Positions 36,141-45,303 of a stretch of 57,462 nt of DNA are shown piece by piece; position 1 is the first letter of the stretch; each line of letters opens with the position of its first letter. Source of the DNA: Marinospirillum sp. GTDB lineage: Bacteria > Pseudomonadota > Gammaproteobacteria > Pseudomonadales > Halomonadaceae. The position numbers and the translations under genes were made by a program. Below the pieces are notes generated by a model. That model was not told the DNA's origin. It worked only from the letters and a program-made list of their open reading frames with translations, and did not search any database. The stretch is taken from contig SKOQ01000115.1 of NCBI GenBank assembly GCA_007119985.1, forward strand, positions 1-57,462. The letters run 5' to 3'.

Positions 36141-36307
36141 AGTTTGCCTTTATGTGCGGTTGATCGATTGAGATGTCAAAACAGATGCAGTCTGACGCAC
36201 ACAATGCGCCAATTCACACCCAATAAGAGCCAAAGTGACAAATTTTATCCCTAGCGAGAGCTTGATTAAATGTGCCGGCTATCTATCTATAATAATGGAG
36301 AAAAGAC

Positions 36308-37768
36308 ATGCTGAGTATGTTCAACGAACTTTTATGGGGGAAGGTACTGATCGTACTGCTGATCCTTGTCGGGGTTGGCTTTACCCTCGCATCACGCTTT
36401 GTTCAATTTCGCTTCTTTGGGCGGATGTTCAAAATTCTTGGCAGCGGGCAGGCCTTTAAAAAAGATCAACACGGCCACCTCAGTTCTTTTCAAGCACTGG
36501 TCCTGTCGGTGGCGGGCCGTGTCGGCGGCGGTAATATTGCCGGTGTGGCGGTGGCGATTACCCTTGGCGGCCCAGGTGCCATCTTCTGGATGTGGCTGGT
36601 CGGCTTGATGGGGATGGCCACCAGTTTTTTAGAATGCACTCTGGCCCAGGTGTATAAGCGTGCCGAAGCAGATGGCACCTATCGTGGCGGCCCAGCGCAT
36701 TACATCATGCGTGGCATCGGCGCCAAAATGAAGCCGATGGCCGTGATCTATTCTGTACTGCTGCTGATCACCTTTGGTTTTGGCTTCAATGCCTTGCAAT
36801 CCTATGCTGTCGCCACTTCTGTCGGTGATGCCTTTGGTGTGCCGGTTTACTACACCGGGATTGCGCTGGCGATGATCGTTGGAGTGATTATTTTTGGCGG
36901 GGTCAAAAGAATTGCGCAGGTCGCAGAGTATCTGGTGCCCATTATGGCTGTTGGCTACTTAGTCATCGTACTTGCTGTCGTCGGTATGAATATCGAGCGT
37001 GTTCCAGAGATATTGATGCTGATTCTGCGCAGTGCTTTTGGCCTCGAACCTCTGATCGGTGGTGGTATCGGCGCCGCCATCATGATGGGCGTTAAACGCG
37101 GTCTGTTCTCTAACGAAGCTGGACTGGGCAGCGCACCCAACGTGGCCGCCGTCGCCTACGTCCCTCATCCAGCTAACCAGGGTATCGTGCAGTCCTTCTC
37201 CGTTTTTATCGATACCATTATTATCTGCTCAGGTACAGCCTTCTTAATCCTGCTCAGCGGTTTATTTGATCCAGCCAGCACTGAAGGCATCGGCGGTGTG
37301 GCACTCACGCAAACCGCCATGGCCATGCATGTGGGTGAGTGGGGGCGTATTTTTGTCAGCGTGGCCCTGCTGCTCTTCGGCTTTAGTACCATTTTATATA
37401 ACTACTATTTAGGCGAAAATAGCCTCGCCTTTTTGAAGAATGACAATCCCAACATCCTGACCACTTTCCGCGTGTTGATTATCGGCTTGGTGTGCTGGGG
37501 TGCGACTACCGATCTGACCACGGTCTTCTCCTTTGCGGATCTCACCATGGGTCTTTTAGCGCTGGTCAATCTGATTGCCTTGCTGTTCTTGTTCAAACCA
37601 GGATTGCGCATTCTGCGTGATTTTGATCAGCAGCTTGCACAAGGCATTGAACAGCCGGTCTTTGATGTGAACAAGTTCCAAGATATGGATATCGATCCCA
37701 AGGCTTGGGAGTTAGAACCTGAGGATGCGGCCCGTCTCCAGCAACAGCACACCTCTGTTTCTTCTTAA
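36308..37768 (+). CDS. AGCS-family sodium/amino-acid (alanine or glycine) symporter
   Basis: An integral inner-membrane carrier, 486 residues, about eleven predicted helices, starting MLSMFNELLWGKVLIVLLILV. Family signatures are AGRVGGGNIAGVAVAITLGGPGAIFWMW, GLLALVNLIALLFLF and the loop GLFSNEAGLGSAPNVAA. The C-terminus is a short hydrophilic tail. These proteins import alanine or glycine with sodium; the substrate cannot be fixed from sequence. GGAG lies 7 bases upstream of the ATG. The asparaginase gene follows after 67 bases with a hairpin between, and an XRE regulator gene is divergent, suggesting an amino-acid-use unit. Confidence 0.93.
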   Translation: MLSMFNELLWGKVLIVLLILVGVGFTLASRFVQFRFFGRMFKILGSGQAFKKDQHGHLSSFQALVLSVAGRVGGGNIAGVAVAITLGGPGAIFWMWLVGLMGMATSFLECTLAQVYKRAEADGTYRGGPAHYIMRGIGAKMKPMAVIYSVLLLITFGFGFNALQSYAVATSVGDAFGVPVYYTGIALAMIVGVIIFGGVKRIAQVAEYLVPIMAVGYLVIVLAVVGMNIERVPEILMLILRSAFGLEPLIGGGIGAAIMMGVKRGLFSNEAGLGSAPNVAAVAYVPHPANQGIVQSFSVFIDTIIICSGTAFLILLSGLFDPASTEGIGGVALTQTAMAMHVGEWGRIFVSVALLLFGFSTILYNYYLGENSLAFLKNDNPNILTTFRVLIIGLVCWGATTDLTTVFSFADLTMGLLALVNLIALLFLFKPGLRILRDFDQQLAQGIEQPVFDVNKFQDMDIDPKAWELEPEDAARLQQQHTSVSS

Positions 37769-37778
37769 AGACGAAATC

Positions 37779-37807
37779 CCGCCCCGTCGGCTTGAGCCAT
37801 GGGGCGG
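37779..37807 (+). terminator. Hairpin between the AGCS symporter and asparaginase genes
   Basis: CCGCCCC (37779-37785) pairs with GGGGCGG (37801-37807), with an inner GGCT/AGCC stem. No T run follows. It lies 11 bases after the symporter stop and may weaken read-through into ansA or stabilise an mRNA end. Confidence 0.4.
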
Positions 37808-37835
37808 TGACGATGCATCCCACAAGAGCTGACAC

Positions 37836-38849
37836 ATGAAGCCCAAACTCCTTCTTTTACATAGCGGTGGCACCATTGGAATGCAGCCTTCCCCCAATGG
37901 CTATCACCCCCTACCCAGCTTTATTCCTACGCTCCAAGAACAGCTGGCTCACCTCGATACCCTGTATCAGCTGGATTTTCTTGAGCTCAGCCCTTTAATG
38001 GATAGCGCCAATCTGCAGGCCCGTGACTGGCAGCATCTGGCGAGGCTGTTGATAGAGCACTGGGAAGATTATGATGGTTTTGTGCTCTTACATGGCACAG
38101 ATACGCTCGCTTATAGCGCCTCGGCGCTGTCCTTCCTGCTCGGCCCAATCAACAAGCCCGTGGTGCTCACCGGCTCGCAGATTCCATTGCTGCACCCGCG
38201 TAGCGATGCTCATCAGCATCTGCTTGAAGCCTTGATGCTGGCGAGTCGTCCAGAGTTGAATGAAGTGGTCATCTGTTTTCATCAGCGTATTCTGCGCGGC
38301 AACCGCAGTCGCAAGGTCCACTCACAAGCCATGGCCGCCTTTGATTCACCTAACTTCCCTTGGCTGGGCGAAATGCAAATCGAGCTGCAGCTTGAGTCGT
38401 CACTACTCTTACCCGCCGCCACACCTGAATTTGTAGCGCTTGATTTAGAGAGTGTGCGCGTGGCGCAGTTCAGCTTTTTCCCTGGAGTGGAGGCAGAACA
38501 GCTGCATGCGATGATTCAGGCACGCCCCTTGGATGGCCTGGTGCTTCACACCTATGGTGCAGGCAACATTCCGCAAGGCAATCAAGATCTTGTGCGGGTT
38601 TTGGAAGCGGCGCAGGCCCAAGGCATCACACTGGTCAATACCACCCAGTGCGCTCAGGGTGCCGTGAATCAGCAGGCCTACGCTGCTGGTAGTCTGCTGA
38701 GTCGTATCGGTGTGCTCTCAGCCCAGGAAATGACCCCCGAGGCCGCCTTCACCAAGCTCACCTACTTGCTAGCGCGAGGCTTGCGAGACAGCAAGCTAGC
38801 GCAGGCTTTTGCTCTGCCACTGCGTGGTGAGGTCAATCTCTCAGGGTGA
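37836..38849 (+). CDS. ansA: Type I (cytoplasmic) L-asparaginase
   Basis: Hydrolyses asparagine to aspartate and ammonia. The 337-residue protein has no signal peptide. The two catalytic threonine motifs are LLHSGGTIGM (Thr13) and LLHGTDTLAYSA (about residues 84-95), and GNRSRKVHSQAMAAFDSPNFP follows. The absence of a leader and the MKPKLLLLHSGGTIG start indicate the cytoplasmic AnsA branch rather than periplasmic AnsB. It follows an amino-acid symporter gene and converges on pyrD, whose stop is 10 bases away. Confidence 0.92.
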   Translation: MKPKLLLLHSGGTIGMQPSPNGYHPLPSFIPTLQEQLAHLDTLYQLDFLELSPLMDSANLQARDWQHLARLLIEHWEDYDGFVLLHGTDTLAYSASALSFLLGPINKPVVLTGSQIPLLHPRSDAHQHLLEALMLASRPELNEVVICFHQRILRGNRSRKVHSQAMAAFDSPNFPWLGEMQIELQLESSLLLPAATPEFVALDLESVRVAQFSFFPGVEAEQLHAMIQARPLDGLVLHTYGAGNIPQGNQDLVRVLEAAQAQGITLVNTTQCAQGAVNQQAYAAGSLLSRIGVLSAQEMTPEAAFTKLTYLLARGLRDSKLAQAFALPLRGEVNLSG

Positions 38850-38859
38850 ATCAGCTCGC

Positions 38860-39894
38860 CTATTGCCCCTGCGATGTACGCACAAAAGCCAAGGCTTCGG
38901 CACAATCCTGAACCAGCTTGGGGCCTTGGTAAATAAAGCCAGTATAGAGTTGAATCAAACTGGCACCGGCTTTGATCCGCTCAACAGCATCTTCGGCACT
39001 GCTGATGCCACCGACACCAATAATCGGCAGCTCACCTTCCAGCGCTTGAGCGAGCTGCTTGGTCAGCACACAGGCTTTCTCGGTCAAAGGGCGTCCAGAC
39101 AGGCCGCCGGCTTCTTCGCCATGACGCAAACCAGCGACTGCACTCTTATCCAGCGTGGTATTGGTGGCGATCACGCCATCGAGTTTTAAATCACGCAGCG
39201 TTTTCGCCACACTGTTCAGCTCGTCTTCGTCCATATCTGGAGCCACCTTCACGACCAGCGGCACATAACGCTGGTGCTGATCCGCTAAACGGGCTTGTGC
39301 CTCTTTTAATGGCTGCAACAAGGCCATCAGGGCCTCACCATATTGCAAACTACGCAGACCAGGTGTATTCGGTGATGAGATATTCACTGTCACATAATCT
39401 GCCCAAGGATAGACCGCCTCTAGGCCAAGAAGATAATCATCAACCGCTTGCTCCACAGAGGTGGTTAAGTTCTTGCCGAGATTAATACCTAAAACGCCAT
39501 CAAAACGCTGCTTTTTCACCTGTGTGATTAAATGCTCCACACCCTTGTTGTTAAAACCCATGCGATTGATGATGGCTTCTTGTTCTGGCAAGCGAAAAAG
39601 ACGAGGTTTAGGATTGCCAGGCTGAGGACGCGGTGTCACGGTGCCCACTTCTATAAAGCCAAAACCCAATTGGCCCAAGCCCGCCAAATGGTCGGCATTT
39701 TTATCCAAGCCTGCTGCTAAACCCACCGCATTAGGAAAGGTCAGCCCCATCACTTCCACAGGCGCGTGGACTGGCTGATCAACAAAAGGCTTGATCAAAT
39801 GCAAGCGTGCTGCCGCATCTAAGCCCTCTAAAGCCAGTTGGTGTGCGGTTTCACCCGAAAGAGTAAAGAGAACTTTGCGTGCCAGTGAGTACAT
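38860..39894 (-). CDS. pyrD: Class 2 dihydroorotate dehydrogenase PyrD
   Basis: Membrane-associated FMN enzyme oxidising dihydroorotate to orotate with quinone, in pyrimidine synthesis. The 344-residue length and the N-terminal helical hairpin that docks on the membrane (MYSLARKVLFTLSGETAHQLALEGLDAA) are typical of class 2. FMN and substrate sites: AAGLDKNADH, NRMGFNNKGV, VNISSPNTPGLRSLQ (catalytic Ser), ATNTTLDKSAV and GVGGISSAEDA. A ribosome site (CAGGG) precedes the ATG. It stands alone between ansA (convergent) and exaC (divergent). Confidence 0.96.
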   Translation of the reverse strand: MYSLARKVLFTLSGETAHQLALEGLDAAARLHLIKPFVDQPVHAPVEVMGLTFPNAVGLAAGLDKNADHLAGLGQLGFGFIEVGTVTPRPQPGNPKPRLFRLPEQEAIINRMGFNNKGVEHLITQVKKQRFDGVLGINLGKNLTTSVEQAVDDYLLGLEAVYPWADYVTVNISSPNTPGLRSLQYGEALMALLQPLKEAQARLADQHQRYVPLVVKVAPDMDEDELNSVAKTLRDLKLDGVIATNTTLDKSAVAGLRHGEEAGGLSGRPLTEKACVLTKQLAQALEGELPIIGVGGISSAEDAVERIKAGASLIQLYTGFIYQGPKLVQDCAEALAFVRTSQGQ

Positions 39895-40076
39895 AGTCTG
39901 CCCTGTAGTAAGAAAATGCTTATCGCATTATAACGCCCTGTTGCCTTCTTGTGCGCAGGCAAAAACACAACCAAAGTACTGTTTTTTTCAGGACCCAAGT
40001 GGAATGGTCTTTTGTAGGGGAAGCCGACACCATGCTGAAGTGGTTTTTATTCCTATTATAAAAAGAGGCTGTCACT

Positions 40077-41597
40077 ATGATTTATGCTCACCCCGGTCAC
40101 GCAGATTCTCTCGTTCAAGTTAAAGAGCGCTACGATAACTTTATTGGTGGTCAATGGGTTCCACCTGTCCAAGGACAGTATTTTGATAATGTGTCGCCTG
40201 TCACTGGCCTGCCCTTTTGTCAGATTGCGCGCTCAACCGCTGAAGATATCGAGCTGGCCTTAGATGCCGCCCATGCGGCCAAAGCAGCCTGGGGCACCAC
40301 CTCGGTGACAGCACGCTCTAACCTGCTGCTGAAGATTGCCGATCGCCTTGAACAGCATCTTGAAGAAATCGCTGTCGCCGAAACCTGGGATAATGGTAAA
40401 GCTGTTCGGGAAACACTGAATGCAGACGTGCCGCTGGCTGTTGATCACTTCCGCTATTTTGCTGGCGCTATTCGTGCCCAAGAAGGCTCTATTGGCGAAA
40501 TCGATGCCAACACCGTCGCCTATCACTTTCATGAGCCACTGGGCGTCGTCGGTCAGATTATTCCGTGGAACTTTCCCTTGCTGATGGCCGCATGGAAAAT
40601 TGCCCCCGCACTGGCCGCAGGCAACTGCATCGTGATGAAGCCAGCCGAGCAAACACCTTGGTCGATCCTCAAGTTTATTGAAGTCATTCAAGATCTGCTG
40701 CCGGCCGGTGTGCTGAATATTGTCAACGGCATGGGCGCTGAAGCGGGTCAGGCATTGGCCACCAGCAAGCGCATTGCCAAAATTGCCTTTACCGGTTCCA
40801 CTCCCGTTGGCGCGCATATTTTGAAATGCGCCGCAGAAAATATCATTCCCTCGACCGTTGAGCTGGGCGGCAAATCACCCAACATCTTTTTTAAAGATGT
40901 GATGGATTTTGAAGACAGCTACCTGAGCAAGTGTATTGAAGGCGTGGTCCTGGCCTTCTTCAACCAAGGCGAAGTCTGCACCTGCCCATCACGCCTGCTG
41001 ATTCAAGAAGATATCTATGATGCCTTTATCGCCAAGGTGATTGAGCGCACTCAGCAGATCAAGCGCGGCAATCCACTCGATACCGAGGTCATGGTGGGCG
41101 CTCAAGCCTCACAGCAGCAGTATGAGAAGATTCTGGGCTACTTTGATATTGCCCGCGATGAAGGTGCCGAAGTGCTGATTGGTGGTCAGGCCGAAACACT
41201 CGCGGATCACTACCAGAAGGGCTATTACATTCAGCCGACGCTGCTCAAGGGCCATAACAAGATGCGCGTCTTCCAAGAAGAAATTTTTGGCCCCGTGGTT
41301 TCCGTCACAACCTTCAAAGATGAGGCCGAAGCCCTAGCCATCGCCAACGACTCAGAGTTTGGTCTCGGTGCTGGCCTTTGGACCCGCGACATGAACCGTG
41401 CCTACCGTATGGGTCGTGGCATTGAAGCCGGTCGCGTCTGGACTAACTGCTATCACCACTATCCAGCCCATGCTGCTTTTGGCGGCTATAAGAAATCCGG
41501 TGTTGGCCGTGAGAACCATAAGATGATGCTCGATCACTACCAGCAAACAAAAAATCTGCTGGTCAGTTATGATGTCAACCCGATGGGCTTTTTCTAA
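40077..41597 (+). CDS. exaC: NAD-dependent aldehyde dehydrogenase, ExaC-like
   Basis: Oxidises acetaldehyde or other short aldehydes to acids. The 506-residue ALDH fold has the oxyanion Asn in IIPWNFPLLMAAWK, the NAD motif FTGSTPVGAHI, the general base in ELGGKSPNIFF, and catalytic Cys301 in FFNQGEVCTCPSR. The N-terminus (YAHPGHADSLVQVKERYDNFIGG) and overall sequence resemble Pseudomonas ExaC and AldB, acetaldehyde enzymes of ethanol oxidation. AGAGG lies upstream of the ATG. The iron-type alcohol dehydrogenase follows 93 bases on, with a hairpin between. The downstream NosP/NahK/LuxR set matches the regulators of ethanol oxidation in Pseudomonas. Confidence 0.9.
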   Translation: MIYAHPGHADSLVQVKERYDNFIGGQWVPPVQGQYFDNVSPVTGLPFCQIARSTAEDIELALDAAHAAKAAWGTTSVTARSNLLLKIADRLEQHLEEIAVAETWDNGKAVRETLNADVPLAVDHFRYFAGAIRAQEGSIGEIDANTVAYHFHEPLGVVGQIIPWNFPLLMAAWKIAPALAAGNCIVMKPAEQTPWSILKFIEVIQDLLPAGVLNIVNGMGAEAGQALATSKRIAKIAFTGSTPVGAHILKCAAENIIPSTVELGGKSPNIFFKDVMDFEDSYLSKCIEGVVLAFFNQGEVCTCPSRLLIQEDIYDAFIAKVIERTQQIKRGNPLDTEVMVGAQASQQQYEKILGYFDIARDEGAEVLIGGQAETLADHYQKGYYIQPTLLKGHNKMRVFQEEIFGPVVSVTTFKDEAEALAIANDSEFGLGAGLWTRDMNRAYRMGRGIEAGRVWTNCYHHYPAHAAFGGYKKSGVGRENHKMMLDHYQQTKNLLVSYDVNPMGFF

Positions 41598-41624
41598 GCG
41601 GCCAGATTTAAAAAAACCAGTTCA

Positions 41625-41649
41625 ACACCAGAGGGCTCACCTCTGGTGT
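41625..41649 (+). promoter_or_regulatory. Intercistronic hairpin between exaC and the alcohol dehydrogenase gene
   Basis: ACACCAGAGG (41625-41634) and CCTCTGGTGT (41640-41649) form a perfect 10-bp stem with a 5-base loop. No T run follows, so an mRNA-stabilising or attenuating role is more likely than termination. Confidence 0.5.
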
Positions 41650-41693
41650 GCTGCCATAAAGCTTTCCAGTCTAAAAAGACAAGGAGCAAGATG

Positions 41694-42827
41694 ATGAGCG
41701 TAACAGAATTTCATATTCCCCCAGTTAACCTGATGGGCCAAGGTGCCCTTGCACAAACCGTTGAGATGATTCAAAAGCGCGGCTACAAAAAAGCGCTGTT
41801 GGTCACCGACACAGGCCTGATGGCGACCCCCAATGCCCAAAAGCTGGTGCAGGATTTTAAAGACGCTGGCTTGGCGATCACCCTGTTTGATCAAGTCAAA
41901 CCCAACCCCACCAGCGCCAATGTGGAAGCGGGTCTGGCCCTGTTGCAGCAAAATGACTGCGATCTGGTGATTTCTCTCGGCGGCGGCTCACCGCACGATT
42001 GCGCCAAGGGTATTGCCTTGGTCGCCACCAATGGCGGTCGTATCCATGACTACGAAGGCGTTAATCAATCTCAGCAGCCACAACTGCCCTTGATTGCGAT
42101 CAACACCACCGCCGGTACCGCCAGTGAGATGACACGCTTTTGTATCATCACCGATGAAGCCCGTCATATCAAAATGGCCATCGTGGATCAGCATGTCACA
42201 CCCATCCTGTCGGTCAATGATCCTGAGATTATGGCCGGTATGCCCAGTCATCTGACTGCGGCGACAGGGATGGATGCCTTGACCCATGCCGTGGAAGCCT
42301 ATGTCTCTACCGCCGCGACCCCCATCACGGATGCTTGTGCACTGAAGGCCATCAGCCTGATCGCCCAATATCTGCCCACCGCCGTGGAGCAGGGGCAGGA
42401 TATGCAGGCGCGTGAACAGATGGCCTATGCCCAGTTCTTAGCAGGTATGGCGTTTAATAATGCCTCTTTGGGCTATGTGCATGCCATGGCACACCAGCTG
42501 GGTGGTTTTTATGACCTGCCACATGGCGTCTGTAACGCGGTGCTCTTGCCTGCGGTGCAGAAGTTTAATGCCCAGGTTGCTGGAGAACGCTTGGCCGATA
42601 TCGCCCTCGCCCTGGGGGCTAGCGAAGCCACTGCAGAAGCGGCGATTCAAGCCATCGAAGCCTTGAAAAACCAAGTCAAAATCCCACGCGGTTTGAAAGA
42701 GCTAGGCGCACAAGAGAAGGATATTCCTCTGCTGGCTGAAAACGCACTCAAGGATGCCTGCGGCTTCACCAACCCCATCCAAGCCACTCAGGAACAAATC
42801 GAGCAGATTTTCCGTGATGCTTGGTAA
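41694..42827 (+). CDS. Iron-containing alcohol dehydrogenase (ErcA-like)
   Basis: Group III, metal-dependent alcohol dehydrogenase. NAD motif GGGSPHDCAKGIAL (residues about 96-110); metal ligands and active site in DALTHAVEAYVS and GYVHAMAHQLGGFYDLPHGVCNAV. The frame runs back to 41646, but I choose ATG 41694 (MSVTEFHIPPVNLMGQGAL, 377 residues) because AAGGAG lies 7 bases upstream; ATG 41691 is next to it. It follows exaC, so alcohol and aldehyde oxidation may be joined. In Pseudomonas the related ErcA has a regulatory role in ethanol oxidation, so a non-catalytic regulatory job is possible. The substrate is not determined. Confidence 0.88.
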   Translation: MSVTEFHIPPVNLMGQGALAQTVEMIQKRGYKKALLVTDTGLMATPNAQKLVQDFKDAGLAITLFDQVKPNPTSANVEAGLALLQQNDCDLVISLGGGSPHDCAKGIALVATNGGRIHDYEGVNQSQQPQLPLIAINTTAGTASEMTRFCIITDEARHIKMAIVDQHVTPILSVNDPEIMAGMPSHLTAATGMDALTHAVEAYVSTAATPITDACALKAISLIAQYLPTAVEQGQDMQAREQMAYAQFLAGMAFNNASLGYVHAMAHQLGGFYDLPHGVCNAVLLPAVQKFNAQVAGERLADIALALGASEATAEAAIQAIEALKNQVKIPRGLKELGAQEKDIPLLAENALKDACGFTNPIQATQEQIEQIFRDAW

Positions 42828-42860
42828 CACTCTGCTCGGTGGGACTTCACTGGGGTCTTT

Positions 42861-43991
42861 ATGCTTGATCCTTATGTGATTGCCACCAGTCAGCACACCG
42901 ACCCACAACAGGCGGTGGCGGATATCGCAGCACAAATCGATCAGACCCGCCTTGGCGGGCTGATCTTTTTTTGTTCGGCCCACTATCCGCTCGAAGCGCT
43001 GGCTACCGCCTTGAATCAGCAGTTTGCGGGTTGTGAGATGGCTGGCTGCACCAGTGCAGGAGAACTCACCCATCATGGCTATGCGACTGATTCGCTGGTG
43101 GTCCTTGGGCTGCATCATGATGCCTTTATCATGCGCAGCGCTTTGATTCAGCCGCTGTCTTCTTTTGATCGCCAACAAGCGGCCTTGCTCTGCGATCAAC
43201 TTTTTCCAGCCGCTGGCGCAGGTTTTCAGCCGCTGGTGTTGAGTTTATTCGATGGTTTATCCAGTCAGGAAGAATGGGTCCTGGCCGCATTAGAAGCCGA
43301 GCTAGGCGGTATTGCACATTGTGGCGGTTCCGCTGCGGATGATATCCATCTGCGCCGCACCCATGTTTTTTATCGCGGGGCGTTTCATACCCATGCTGGT
43401 GTGGTGATCGGGCTGCAGACCTGCCTCCCCTTTGCCGTGTTCTCGCATCACCATCTACGCCCCTTGCACACCAAGCTGGTGGTGACAGAGGCCGATCCAC
43501 ACCAGAGGCGGGTTTACGAGCTGAATGGCATGCCCGCCGCTCAGGCCTATGCAGAACTGATTGGACAACCTCTGGAGCAGCTCAATCCCGTCGATTTTGC
43601 ACTCCACCCACTGGCCGTCAAGCGTGGCGAAACCTACTATGTGCGCGCTATCCAGCAGGTCAATCGCGATGCCAGTCTTGATTTTTATTGCGCGATGGGC
43701 AAAGGCAGCGTGCTGACACAGATGTACGCTGAAGACCTCACCTCTGGCCTCGATGAACAATGGCGTCAGCTTGAAGCCAACCTCGGGCCAGCGGCCTTTA
43801 TTCTGGCCTGCGATTGTGTGCTGCGCCGTCTTGAGAGCGAAGAGCGCCAGCAACAGCCACAGCTCGCCGCTTTTTTGCGCCAGCGCCCGCTGATCGGCTT
43901 TAATACCTATGGCGAGCAGGCCACCGGCGTGCATCTGAACCACACGATCACCGGCTTCTTCTTTGGCTATCCTCGGGGGCAGCATGCATGA
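42861..43991 (+). CDS. FIST-domain sensor, NosP-like
   Basis: A 376-residue cytoplasmic protein with FIST_N (about 30-225) and FIST_C (about 225-360) domains. MAGCTSAGELTHHG (residues 56-70) and the GGSAADDIHLRRTHVF segment are family signatures. FIST proteins bind small ligands; the heme-binding NosP of Pseudomonas senses nitric oxide and acts on the kinase NahK, encoded beside it. Here too the next gene is a NahK-like kinase, starting inside this gene's last 8 bases. This pairing, and the ethanol-oxidation enzymes upstream, make a NosP-type role likely. Heme binding is not shown by the sequence. Confidence 0.82.
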   Translation: MLDPYVIATSQHTDPQQAVADIAAQIDQTRLGGLIFFCSAHYPLEALATALNQQFAGCEMAGCTSAGELTHHGYATDSLVVLGLHHDAFIMRSALIQPLSSFDRQQAALLCDQLFPAAGAGFQPLVLSLFDGLSSQEEWVLAALEAELGGIAHCGGSAADDIHLRRTHVFYRGAFHTHAGVVIGLQTCLPFAVFSHHHLRPLHTKLVVTEADPHQRRVYELNGMPAAQAYAELIGQPLEQLNPVDFALHPLAVKRGETYYVRAIQQVNRDASLDFYCAMGKGSVLTQMYAEDLTSGLDEQWRQLEANLGPAAFILACDCVLRRLESEERQQQPQLAAFLRQRPLIGFNTYGEQATGVHLNHTITGFFFGYPRGQHA

Positions 43992-45303
43992 GCGCCTAGC
44001 CCAACTCGAGGCAGAAAATCAGCGCCTCAACAAAATCAATCAGGCATTGATTGAACGTATCGAAGCCGGGCAAGGTCTGGCGACAACACCCTATGCCGCG
44101 TTTGAGCAGGCCGCTGCACTGGCTGAAGAAGTCAAACGCCGCACCACTGAACTCACGCAGGCTAACCAGCAATTGCGTCTCGCCAAGCAAGATGCCGAAC
44201 AGGCCAATCAATCCAAAACCAAGTTTCTGGCTGCCATCAGCCATGATGTACTCCAACCTTTAAGCGCGGCGAAGCTCTTTACTGCGGCGCTTAAAGAAGC
44301 CATAGATCCAGCCAAGCAGGCGGAGCTGATTGATGCCTTAAATTCATCCTTGCTGGATGTTGAATCCCTGCTCGCCAAGCTGGTGGATATTTCCAAACTC
44401 GATGCGGGCATCCTCACCCCACAACCCCAGGTGATCCGTTTAACCGATCTGCTCGATAATCTCGCACGCGAATACCAGCAGCAGGCCCAGCACAAAAAAA
44501 TTCGCTTTCGCTATCAGCCCTGTCAGCTGAAGGTCGAAACCGATCCTCATTTTCTGGCGCGGATTCTGCGCAATCTGCTCGCCAATGCGCTGCGCTATAC
44601 CCGCGAAGGGCGGCGTGTGCTGCTTGGCTGCCGCCGCCGTGGTACACAGGTTGAAATTCAGGTGATCGATCAGGGGGTCGGTATTGCAGCGGATCAGCTT
44701 GAGGTGATTTTTGAAGAGTTCCAGCGCCTGCATACCCTGCCCAATGAGCAAGGACTCGGGCTGGGGCTGGCCATCGCCCAGCGTATGGCTTCGCTGCTCT
44801 CAGCGCCTTTATCTGTTCACTCGCGCGTCGATCAAGGCTCGTGTTTTGCCGTCACACTGCCGCTTGCACAAGCCAGCGCTGAGCCGATCATTCGACCCGA
44901 TGCCATTCGGCCAGCCATGCAACCTCTGCAAGGCCAACGCATTTGGATTTTAGATAATGATCTGGCCGTATGTCAGGCGCTGCGTCATCTACTTGAAGGC
45001 TGGGGATGTGAGGTCACGCTGTTTCAGCAGCTGCCAAGGCTGACCGCTTGGAGTCATCACAGCCCTGCACCTGACCTACTGATTTTAGATTACCATCTGC
45101 AAGGACAAACCCGTGGCTTGAGCGCACTTGAGCAGCTGGCTTGGCCTGATACACCTGCGGTCTTGGTGATGACCGCCGATCGCAGCCCAGAATTGAAAGC
45201 ACAAATCCACCAGCTTGGCCTCTGGCTATTGCATAAGCCGATTTCTGCTCTGCGCCTACGCCAAACACTGATTTATTTACTACATCAAGAATCCAGCTCA
45301 TGA
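43984..45303 (+). CDS. Soluble hybrid histidine kinase, NahK/ErcS'-like
   Basis: A 439-residue cytoplasmic kinase with no membrane helix. N-terminal coiled coil starting MHERLAQLEAENQRLNKINQ, then HisKA with the phospho-acceptor His in LAAISHDVLQPLSAAK, HATPase (NLLANALRYTREGRRVLL, LGLGLAIAQRMA), and a C-terminal receiver (about 320-435; ILDNDLAVCQAL, Asp in LLILDYHLQG). The frame extends upstream, but ATG 43984 overlaps the FIST gene stop by 8 bases and has GGGGG upstream. Family knowledge: in Pseudomonas NahK is controlled by NosP, with NO lowering its activity. The LuxR-type regulator gene converges on it with a 19-base overlap. Confidence 0.88.
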   Translation: MHERLAQLEAENQRLNKINQALIERIEAGQGLATTPYAAFEQAAALAEEVKRRTTELTQANQQLRLAKQDAEQANQSKTKFLAAISHDVLQPLSAAKLFTAALKEAIDPAKQAELIDALNSSLLDVESLLAKLVDISKLDAGILTPQPQVIRLTDLLDNLAREYQQQAQHKKIRFRYQPCQLKVETDPHFLARILRNLLANALRYTREGRRVLLGCRRRGTQVEIQVIDQGVGIAADQLEVIFEEFQRLHTLPNEQGLGLGLAIAQRMASLLSAPLSVHSRVDQGSCFAVTLPLAQASAEPIIRPDAIRPAMQPLQGQRIWILDNDLAVCQALRHLLEGWGCEVTLFQQLPRLTAWSHHSPAPDLLILDYHLQGQTRGLSALEQLAWPDTPAVLVMTADRSPELKAQIHQLGLWLLHKPISALRLRQTLIYLLHQESSS

